DNA of 6,636 bases from Maribacter sp. (GTDB taxonomy: Bacteria > Bacteroidota > Bacteroidia > Flavobacteriales > Flavobacteriaceae): the NCBI GenBank assembly GCA_013001935.1, contig JABDKZ010000390.1, positions 1 through 6,636 of the forward strand, written 5' to 3'. The position numbers and the translations under genes are program-made. The notes beneath the pieces were generated by a model, which saw only the letters and a program-made list of their open reading frames with translations, had not been told where the DNA came from and did not search any database. This document shows positions 1-5,494 of the stretch, in pieces. Position 1 is the stretch's first letter; each line of letters begins with the position of its first letter.

Positions 1-108
1 CAATTGTCATTTGAGATATCACAGAAAATACAGACCGATATGACTTATCCAGGCCAGGTCAAGGTTACTGTGATTAGGGAAACCCGTTCAGTAAATGTTG
101 CAAAATAG
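1..108 (+). CDS. rny: Ribonuclease Y, C-terminal fragment
   Basis: The first reading frame is open from the window edge to a TAG stop at 106-108 and encodes 35 residues. They include [25 protein letters not shown] sequence, which matches the highly conserved C-terminal end of RNase Y. RNase Y is a membrane-anchored endoribonuclease (N-terminal membrane segment, coiled coil, KH domain, HD phosphohydrolase domain) that starts mRNA decay. Only the tail after the HD domain is visible, so the catalytic residues cannot be checked. The gene runs convergently with the carbohydrate operon and is separated from it by a shared hairpin terminator. It is a core gene, so it marks the boundary between conserved chromosome and the accessory sugar locus. 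The assignment rests on recognising the C-terminal signature. Confidence 0.9.
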   Translation, partial: QLSFEISQKIQTDMTYPGQVKVTVIRETRSVNVAK

Positions 109-125
109 TATAGCATATACTTATA

Positions 126-164
126 GATAATAAAAAAGAGGCTATGTGCCTCTTTTTTATTATC
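126..164. terminator. Bidirectional intrinsic terminator between rny and the GH17 operon
   Basis: Two perfectly complementary 17-nt arms (126-142 and 148-164) flank a 5-nt loop, TATGT. Each arm combines a G/C-containing core (GAGGC/GCCTC) next to the loop with a run of six A or T outside it. Read on either strand, the hairpin therefore ends in a U-rich stretch, as expected of a rho-independent terminator working in both directions. It lies 17 bp after the rny stop and 57 bp after the stop of the convergent GH17 gene, so it can serve both transcripts. Confidence 0.9.
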
Positions 165-221
165 GTTTTGTTTTGAATAAGATTAATCTCAAATCTTTAA
201 AATCACGGGTGTTTTATTTAC

Positions 222-1163
222 TTATTTAACCATATCAGTTTTATGAAGCTCACTCATCACAAGTTTTGGGGTTCGATCCACTTTGTATAGTCCCCAATGC
301 TTTTCGGGTTCAAGGGTTTCCTCCGATCCTTTCCACGATTCATCAAAAGCTTCAAAGACGAATGTAAGAATGGCTGTCTCTTCGCACCAATCGACCAAAT
401 CATTATAGTAAATACGCTGATGTTCCTCACTAACGTTACTGGGGCAAATGCCCTTTCCATTCGAAAAAGTTGTCCATCCAGCTTCAGTGATTACCACTGG
501 TTTATTTGGATGGGTTTCAGCTACAGCGTAATAATTTTGTTTGGTATATTCCAACGCCTCCTGAATCTTCTTATACTCCCAAACGGGGTAGGTATGAATA
601 GATATAAAATCGACCTCCTCAACCAGATCTTTTAGCTTATCTAACCAAGGAAGATAATTTTCACAGAAAGTTACCGGTTGTTTGGTTGCTTTTTTAATCA
701 TCCTTACATACTTTATAACACTTTCTACAGGTACATAATGATCGGTCCAATCTACACAGGCTTCATTTCCCGCTGACAACGAAAAAATTATATCAGGATA
801 TAGGTTTGCCAAATGAATCAGTTTCTTGATCTGATTTTCATTTACCAATTTGTTTTTGGTAAGTTGTTCTTCAGAATATGTCCCACCCCAAGGGCAACCA
901 TAATTGTTCGCTTCAGCAACAATATAGGCCCCAAGCATCACTTTAAAATCAAAATTTTCTTTTTGGATTACGTTTAAAACAATTTCGGCATGCGCATCGC
1001 AATCATAAAGTCGCAAGTACTTCCAGTGCTTATGAAGGATTAAAAGGTCTTCTTTTATCTCTTCATAAGTTGGTACATTTCCTCCAGGATTTTGGCCTTC
1101 CCTGAACCCGGAATAACATATAGCTTTACCAGGTTCAATTTGCAATTCTTCAGTATATTTCAT
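222..1163 (-). CDS. Glycoside hydrolase family 17 protein, divergent paralogue (cytoplasmic)
   Basis: A 313-residue TIM-barrel enzyme of the GH17 type, which cleaves or transfers beta-1,3-glucosyl bonds with retention of configuration. Visible landmarks in order are the first-strand motif CYSGFREGQNPG (about 16-27), RLYDC (51-55), AGNE with the likely acid/base Glu134, HTYP (190-193), VITEAGW with the likely nucleophile Glu227, FEAFDESWKG (270-279) and HWGLY (289-293). The whole protein is the catalytic domain; it has no signal peptide or membrane segment, so it should be cytoplasmic. An in-frame TTG lies directly before the ATG at 1163; I chose the ATG because TTG starts are rare and nothing favours it. 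The gene starts 39 bp after the preceding GH17 gene and is last in the operon. It keeps the family signatures but differs widely from the two neighbouring GH17 proteins, including a longer beta3-beta4 region (about 82-108, PWGG) and a longer segment after the nucleophile. A different chain length, linkage or acceptor preference is likely. The substrate is inferred. Confidence 0.87.
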   Translation of the reverse strand: MKYTEELQIEPGKAICYSGFREGQNPGGNVPTYEEIKEDLLILHKHWKYLRLYDCDAHAEIVLNVIQKENFDFKVMLGAYIVAEANNYGCPWGGTYSEEQLTKNKLVNENQIKKLIHLANLYPDIIFSLSAGNEACVDWTDHYVPVESVIKYVRMIKKATKQPVTFCENYLPWLDKLKDLVEEVDFISIHTYPVWEYKKIQEALEYTKQNYYAVAETHPNKPVVITEAGWTTFSNGKGICPSNVSEEHQRIYYNDLVDWCEETAILTFVFEAFDESWKGSEETLEPEKHWGLYKVDRTPKLVMSELHKTDMVK

Positions 1164-1202
1164 CAATAATAGTCAACGTCAAAAACGAACTACTTATTCT
1201 AT

Positions 1203-2087
1203 TTAATACTTTAATTTTTCATTTTTATCCCAAAGTCCCCAATAGGCCCCTACATCTCCTTCTGAACCAACTTTCCAGGACTCGTCAAAGGATGAGAAAT
1301 AAAACATTTCAATATCATCTTCTTCGGACCATTTTTGTGCATTGATAAAATATTTAATCGCATTTTCTTCTCCTGGTTGTGCCCCATGGAACAGTTCGCC
1401 TAAGCTAGGCCATCCTGTTTCAGTTATAATTACCTTTTTACCATTACCGGCACTAACAGCCTGATTATACATTTCTTTCATATACAACAGGGAATATTCC
1501 ATGCTACAACCTTCCCAATACGGATAACAGTTTGCAAGAATGACATCACAAGCTTCGGTAATTCTTGGTCTATGGGAGAATTCATAATAGGCATCAACAT
1601 AACCCATAGGAATTTCCGGTATCTCATCCTTTACTCTTTGCATATAATTTAAAAGCTCGTCTTCTGTCAATTCTTTACGGTACATGACTTCGTTACCAAC
1701 TGCAGCAATATCAACCAATCCTTCTTTTGCCAAAGAAATTAAGCCGCTGATTTCGCGCTCATTCATGTCTGGATCGTCTCCTAGCCAAGCTCCCACTAAA
1801 GTTTTAATACCATACTCTTTAGCTATTCTTGGAATTAGCTCATTACCATCTAAACAAGAAAACGAACGAACCCATTTTGTATATGACTTTATAATTTCCA
1901 TTCGTCGTCTGATCTGTTTTTCTGTAATTTGTGTTCCTGGTCCTTGTCCTTCTTCATATGTACTAAAACATAAACCGTGCATACCATTATCCAACACGGT
2001 TTTAAATAAGTCCCGTAAGCCCTTTTCTGTTTTATTGGCATAATCAATCCCAACTAATGCTTTTACCTTTCCTGCTCTAAGTGACAT
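1203..2087 (-). CDS. Glycoside hydrolase family 17 protein, tandem copy 2 (cytoplasmic)
   Basis: A 294-residue single-domain GH17 enzyme. Landmarks are GLCFSTYEEGQGPG (38-51, first barrel strand), VRSFSC (73-78), AVGNE with the likely acid/base Glu133, NCYPYW (186-191), ITETGWPS with the likely nucleophile Glu223, FSSFDESWK (264-272) and YWGLWD (282-287). GH17 members act on beta-1,3- or mixed-linkage beta-glucans as endo- or exo-hydrolases or as transglycosylases; the sequence does not say which applies. There is no signal peptide, so the enzyme probably works in the cytosol on imported oligosaccharides. By hand alignment about 75% of residues match the protein encoded at 2361-3248, and residues 251-293 are identical. 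The ATG at 2087 is preceded by an A/T-rich leader without a Shine-Dalgarno sequence, normal for Bacteroidota. It is the only gene of the operon with a long upstream gap (273 bp), so it may have its own promoter or a processed leader. Confidence 0.9.
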   Translation of the reverse strand: MSLRAGKVKALVGIDYANKTEKGLRDLFKTVLDNGMHGLCFSTYEEGQGPGTQITEKQIRRRMEIIKSYTKWVRSFSCLDGNELIPRIAKEYGIKTLVGAWLGDDPDMNEREISGLISLAKEGLVDIAAVGNEVMYRKELTEDELLNYMQRVKDEIPEIPMGYVDAYYEFSHRPRITEACDVILANCYPYWEGCSMEYSLLYMKEMYNQAVSAGNGKKVIITETGWPSLGELFHGAQPGEENAIKYFINAQKWSEEDDIEMFYFSSFDESWKVGSEGDVGAYWGLWDKNEKLKY

Positions 2088-2133
2088 GTCTTAATTTTAA
2101 TAATTACAATTTGTTATTTTATTTCTAAACTTA

Positions 2134-2143
2134 TTTTCAATTA
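2134..2143 (-). repeat. Leader decamer shared by the twin GH17 genes, copy at 1203-2087
   Basis: On the minus strand the decamer TAATTGAAAA starts exactly 56 nt before the ATG of this GH17 gene. The same decamer occurs at the same distance before the other twin (3295-3304). The remaining 46 nt align without gaps but only weakly, at about the level expected for A/T-rich DNA. It is probably a remnant of the leader duplicated with the gene, and possibly a conserved site in the mRNA leader. Confidence 0.45.
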
Positions 2144-2159
2144 CTCTTTCGTACTCCAA

Positions 2160-2188
2160 AAGATGAAATTTTTATTGATTTTCATCTT
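2160..2188. repeat. 9-bp inverted repeat in the leader between the twin GH17 genes
   Basis: The arms AAGATGAAA (2160-2168) and TTTCATCTT (2180-2188) are perfectly complementary around an 11-nt A/T-rich loop. On the minus strand the repeat lies 73 nt before the GH17 start at 2087 and is followed by only four T, so it is a poor intrinsic terminator. It could fold in the mRNA leader as a processing or stabilising hairpin, or be an operator half-site pair. In such A/T-rich DNA chance occurrence is possible. Confidence 0.4.
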
Positions 2189-2253
2189 CACATCAACTAC
2201 TAATCAACCAACAAATTCATATGTGATAACCGATAGGATTTACTACCAAACGG

Positions 2254-2261
2254 CAAATATA
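2254..2261 (-). promoter_or_regulatory. Candidate Bacteroidota -7 promoter box upstream of the second GH17 twin
   Basis: The minus strand reads TATATTTG, a full match to the Bacteroidota -7 consensus TAnnTTTG. It lies 166 nt before the start at 2087, in the only large gap of the operon, and would give a leader of about 160 nt. I found no convincing TTG-type -33 element at the usual distance of about 19-21 nt, so this is a weak, single-box prediction. If real, it would let the last two GH17 genes be expressed apart from the transporters. Confidence 0.25.
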
Positions 2262-2360
2262 AGTCTGATATATTACCTCCATATCATCTGTTTCAACAAA
2301 AATCTATTGGATATTAATCGTAACTGGCTTAAACTCTTGTCCGGCCGTGTTTTAGGTTCT

Positions 2361-3248
2361 CTAAAACTTTAATTTTTCATTTTTATCCCAAAGCCCCCAA
2401 TAGGCACCTACATCTCCTTCAGAACCAACTTTCCACGATTCATCAAAAGAAGAAAAATAGAACATTTCAATATCATCTTCCTCAGACCACTTTTGTGAAT
2501 TAATAAAATATTTTATATAGTTATCGTATGATGGAAATGCACCTTCAAGACTTGTACCCGTACTTGGCCATCCAGTTTCAGTAATAATTACCTTTTTGCC
2601 ATTACCTGCCCTTAATGCCCTATTATACATATCTTTCATATACAACAAAGAGTAATCCAAGTCACAGCCTTCCCAAAAGGGGTAACAATTGGCTAAAATT
2701 ACATCACATGCTTCGGTAATACCTGGGCGATCAGCAAACTCGTAATAAGCATCAACATAACCGACCGGTACATCTGGCAATGCTTCTTTAACCTGATATA
2801 TAAAGTCCAAAAGTTCTTCTTCTGTTAAATCACCCCTGTACATGACTTCATTGCCAACGGCAGCAATATCAACATATCCTTCGTCGGCCAATTTAATAAG
2901 GTTCGCAATTTCTTGTTCATTTATTTTAGGATCGTCACCCAACCAAGCACCAACTAGTGTTTTAATACCATATTCATGCGCAATTCTAGGTATAGCCTCA
3001 TTTCCATCAGTGCAGGAAAAAGAACGTATCCATTTTGTGTATGGTTTAATAATTTCCATACGTCTTCTTATCTGGGCTTCCGAAATATGATCCCCGGGCT
3101 TTTGTCCTTCCTCATAAGGACTAAAACAAAGTCCGTGCATTCCATTCTTTAAAACTTGGTTACATAGGCTTTTTAGTTCATCAGTTGTTTTATCGGCATA
3201 ATCTAAGGCTGCCAATGCTAATTTTTTTTCTTTTCTTATGGATGACAT
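2361..3248 (-). CDS. Glycoside hydrolase family 17 protein, tandem copy 1 (cytoplasmic)
   Basis: A 295-residue GH17 TIM-barrel protein, the close paralogue of the gene at 1203-2087. Landmarks are GLCFSPYEEGQKPG (39-52), IRSFSC (74-79), AVGNE with the likely acid/base Glu134, NCYPFW (187-192), ITETGWPS with the likely nucleophile Glu224, FSSFDESWK (265-273) and YWGLWD (283-288). Both catalytic glutamates are present, so neither twin looks decayed. Differences between the twins cluster in the first 35 residues, in the 138-176 stretch and in the loop after the nucleophile (229-245), which in GH17 lies near the substrate cleft; this suggests altered subsite preference rather than mere dosage. There is no signal peptide or lipobox. 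The gene starts 79 bp after the GPH symporter at 3328-4752, fitting co-transcription and a role in cytosolic breakdown of imported beta-glucan oligosaccharides (inference). Confidence 0.9.
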   Translation of the reverse strand: MSSIRKEKKLALAALDYADKTTDELKSLCNQVLKNGMHGLCFSPYEEGQKPGDHISEAQIRRRMEIIKPYTKWIRSFSCTDGNEAIPRIAHEYGIKTLVGAWLGDDPKINEQEIANLIKLADEGYVDIAAVGNEVMYRGDLTEEELLDFIYQVKEALPDVPVGYVDAYYEFADRPGITEACDVILANCYPFWEGCDLDYSLLYMKDMYNRALRAGNGKKVIITETGWPSTGTSLEGAFPSYDNYIKYFINSQKWSEEDDIEMFYFSSFDESWKVGSEGDVGAYWGLWDKNEKLKF

Positions 3249-3294
3249 AATCTTTTATTTAAAATATATTTCTTTGTTTTATTTACTAGGTTAC

Positions 3295-3304
3295 TTTTCA
3301 ATTA
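3295..3304 (-). repeat. Leader decamer shared by the twin GH17 genes, copy at 2361-3248
   Basis: This is the second occurrence of minus-strand TAATTGAAAA, again starting exactly 56 nt before the ATG (3248). Together with the copy at 2134-2143 it suggests that the tandem duplication carried roughly 56 nt of leader with the coding sequence. It lies within the 79-bp gap after the symporter gene. Confidence 0.45.
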
Positions 3305-3327
3305 ACCAATACTGTTTTTCTTTATTT

Positions 3328-4752
3328 TCAATCTAAGGGATTATTTTTACGTTTATCAAGTGCTGCACGTATTTGGTTCGCTCGCTCTTCTGTAACATCA
3401 TAATTACGCATTACAAACATAGCCACCAAGGTGCCTGCCATGGGGAAAAAACAAAAGAAGGCATGTAGCCCATCAACAGCAGATTGTTGATCTGTAGTAG
3501 CAAGGTCTGGGTTAAATCCAACAACGGCAATAATAACTCCGCTTAATGCGCCAGCGATTGCAAAGCCAACCTTTACCATCCACCAATAAATAGCTCCAAA
3601 TATCCCTTCTCTTCGCAAACCAGAGTTTAATTCGTCTATATCAATAACATCAGCGGTCATTGACATCATTATGGTAAATAAACTCCCAATGCCAAATGAA
3701 AAGAAAGGTAAACCTATAATGTACATCCAGGGTTTACCTGGAATAAATAGAAACCATAGCATAATGTATCCTAAAACCGAAATTCCTTGGCACAACATAA
3801 AGGCTTTTTTCTTTCCAAAAACTTTAGACATCCAGGTTACTGCAGGTATAACTATAAACGTGGTACCCAATGCACCCAAACAACCAAATAACGAAACCCA
3901 GATGCCACTAGCTTCAGCATCTCCGTTAAAAAGTTTGTATACAATGACAAAAAAGGTTAGTGCAGCAACAGTATTGAAAGCATTAAAAATCAAGAAGGTA
4001 GCAGCGCATAATTTTCTAAATTCCTTGATTTTAAAGGCTTCTTTAAAACTGTTAAATATATTTTTTAAGCTGTGGGCAACACTTGATAAATTCAGTGGTT
4101 CATAGTCTTCATTCAGCGTGGATTTGCTTTTTATGAATATGGCCGGAACCATCGCACATATAGCACAAGGTATAGCTACCCAGACTGCTAATTGCCTAAC
4201 AGCTACTTCCGCCGATGGAAACCAATCTGGATCATACATAATAATCCAAAATAAAGGCGCAATTACCCATGCCCATTGTCCAATCCACTGCGCTACAGCC
4301 ATAATACTGGTGCGTTCATGAAAATCATCGCTCATCTCATAACCCATTGCTACGTATGGGACACTAAAAAGCGTAAGGCCTAGATAGAAAACAATAGACC
4401 ATAGAAAGAAATACCAGAAATTGAATTGCAATGTGTTTTCCTTGAAAAGTTGCCACATAATAATGTAGGCAATCCCCATTACTATCCCACCTAGTAAGAC
4501 ATATTGTCTCCTTCGTCCCCATTTTGATTTTGTATTATCTGAGATATAACCCATTATTGGGTCAGTGACGGCGTCGAATATTCTTGGAAAAAAATAGATA
4601 AGTGCCCACATCCAACCTGGAAAACCGAGATCTTCTACTAATACAACCATAAAAATAGTAAGTATAGCCGGGAACATTTGATTGGCCAACATTCCAATGC
4701 CAAAAGCAACTTTTTGACCTAATGGTACTTTCTCTTTATGTACTGCTTGCAT
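3328..4752 (-). CDS. GPH-family (MelB-like) sugar:cation symporter
   Basis: A complete 474-residue polytopic inner-membrane protein of the glycoside-pentoside-hexuronide:cation symporter family, major facilitator superfamily. This is the family's usual length, with about twelve hydrophobic segments. The helix 2 and loop 2-3 signature is clear: FDAVTDPIMGYISDNTK (59-75) followed by KWGRRR (77-82). Asp60 and Asp64 align with the helix-2 aspartates that bind the coupling cation in MelB. The second half carries SMTADVIDIDELNSG (364-378) and RREGIFGAIYWW (380-391), typical of GPH C-domains. The tail YDVTEERANQIRAALDKRK (451-469) is the usual charged cytoplasmic end. It probably imports oligosaccharides or disaccharides from the periplasm using Na+ or H+. 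Its position just before the cytosolic GH17 genes points to beta-glucan oligosaccharides, an inference from context. It is paralogous to the transporter at 5495-6636. The ATG at 4752 gives a normal GPH N-terminus (PLGQKVAFGIG). Confidence 0.9.
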   Translation of the reverse strand: MQAVHKEKVPLGQKVAFGIGMLANQMFPAILTIFMVVLVEDLGFPGWMWALIYFFPRIFDAVTDPIMGYISDNTKSKWGRRRQYVLLGGIVMGIAYIIMWQLFKENTLQFNFWYFFLWSIVFYLGLTLFSVPYVAMGYEMSDDFHERTSIMAVAQWIGQWAWVIAPLFWIIMYDPDWFPSAEVAVRQLAVWVAIPCAICAMVPAIFIKSKSTLNEDYEPLNLSSVAHSLKNIFNSFKEAFKIKEFRKLCAATFLIFNAFNTVAALTFFVIVYKLFNGDAEASGIWVSLFGCLGALGTTFIVIPAVTWMSKVFGKKKAFMLCQGISVLGYIMLWFLFIPGKPWMYIIGLPFFSFGIGSLFTIMMSMTADVIDIDELNSGLRREGIFGAIYWWMVKVGFAIAGALSGVIIAVVGFNPDLATTDQQSAVDGLHAFFCFFPMAGTLVAMFVMRNYDVTEERANQIRAALDKRKNNPLD

Positions 4753-4813
4753 TATGATAAGTTATAGCATTAATTTCACTTCTAATTAGATTCATCCTTT
4801 ACTTGGTTCAATA

Positions 4814-5449
4814 TTAAAATACTCCTCTACAGTTTTTCCTTGAATAAACCTCAAGACGTTCTACTTCTTTAGCTCCAGCTGGTATTTCATCTAGTTTTAA
4901 TCCAGGGTAGTCGGCAGCTTCTTTCCATTTTTCTATGGTAGAGCTAAAAAATGATGAAGCAATGGAATCCGCTTCATAAATAATTAATTCATAGACTTCA
5001 CCTAAATCTCCTCCAAAACGAGTTACAACCTGCCATTCACCATCTCTTTTGTAAGAAGTATTGGTATGATCGGATTGCGGATAATATCTGTCATCGGTAG
5101 GTCTAATCATTACCCAAATATCTTTTTCATTCGATTTAGGGTAAACTCCCATCGTTAAAATCCTGCAATCCACGGAATCTTTATCTATTGGAGAAACAAC
5201 TTTTACGGAATTTACAGGTCCACTAATCTTTAACTTTTTCCCTATAGAAACTTGTTCTATTTGGCTATTATAATTGACTAATCCAGACGAATAACTGCCA
5301 TATATCATCATTAAAACACCAATTATTCCTATAGGTATTCCAATTTTGGTGTTAAGGAAGCTTCTGCCAGAATTTCTTTGCTTACTGCCAAGTATTGCAA
5401 TTAATGTAAGTAGAATTCCTATTGATATGATTACTAATTTTGTTGACAT
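4814..5449 (-). CDS. Unrecognised small membrane protein with two N-terminal transmembrane helices
   Basis: I do not recognise a named family in this 211-residue protein. Two hydrophobic segments (about 4-21 and 35-53) are joined by a short basic loop (KQRNSGR, 23-29). This predicts a helical hairpin with the loop in the cytoplasm and the soluble part, about 55-211, in the periplasm. The soluble part looks beta-rich: KISGPVNSVKVVSP (74-87), IWVMIRPTDDRYYPQ (111-125), DGEWQVVTRFGG (136-147) and GEVYELIIYEAD (150-161). The order of a WVMI-R-P strand, a YYPQ turn, a DG-W strand and an E-I-AD strand resembles a small beta-sandwich seen attached to various bacterial membrane proteins, from memory and unconfirmed. 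Cys95 and Cys207 could form a disulfide. It lies between the two GPH symporter genes, 45 bp after one and 61 bp before the other, so it is probably co-transcribed and may act at the inner membrane, for example as a sensor or transporter partner. That role is speculative. Confidence 0.75.
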   Translation of the reverse strand: MSTKLVIISIGILLTLIAILGSKQRNSGRSFLNTKIGIPIGIIGVLMMIYGSYSSGLVNYNSQIEQVSIGKKLKISGPVNSVKVVSPIDKDSVDCRILTMGVYPKSNEKDIWVMIRPTDDRYYPQSDHTNTSYKRDGEWQVVTRFGGDLGEVYELIIYEADSIASSFFSSTIEKWKEAADYPGLKLDEIPAGAKEVERLEVYSRKNCRGVF

Positions 5450-5494
5450 ATTGCTATTTTTTTAATTGTATAATCTCTTATCTTTTTACTATTA

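Noticed and set aside
179..197. Short inverted repeat AAGATT/AATCTT between the terminator and the third GH17 gene
   Set aside because: Only 6 bp of A/T-rich pairing; expected by chance beside the strong terminator at 126-164.
1164..1166. TTG start codon one codon before the ATG of the third GH17 gene
   Set aside because: TTG adds one residue, is a rare start in this group, and no ribosome-binding signal favours it over ATG at 1163.
2282..2360. Possible gene remnant after the stop of the GH17 gene at 2361, in frame on the minus strand (NTAGQEFKPVTINIQ between stops)
   Set aside because: The stretch is only 15 codons between stops, with no match to the GH17 C-terminus or to a family I recognise. 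Chance is the simpler explanation.
2163..2372. Open frame of 69 codons on the + strand in the gap between the twin GH17 genes
   Set aside because: Its composition is A/T-driven, it starts inside the 9-bp inverted repeat, overlaps the end of the GH17 gene at 2361, and its translation shows no recognisable motif.
3671..4105. Long open frame on the + strand opposite the GPH symporter, and similar ones at 1684-2043, 2842-3090, 5778-6080 and 6108-6488
   Set aside because: They are antisense shadows of well-supported genes. The frames opposite the twin GH17 genes and opposite the two symporters resemble each other only because the sense proteins are paralogous.
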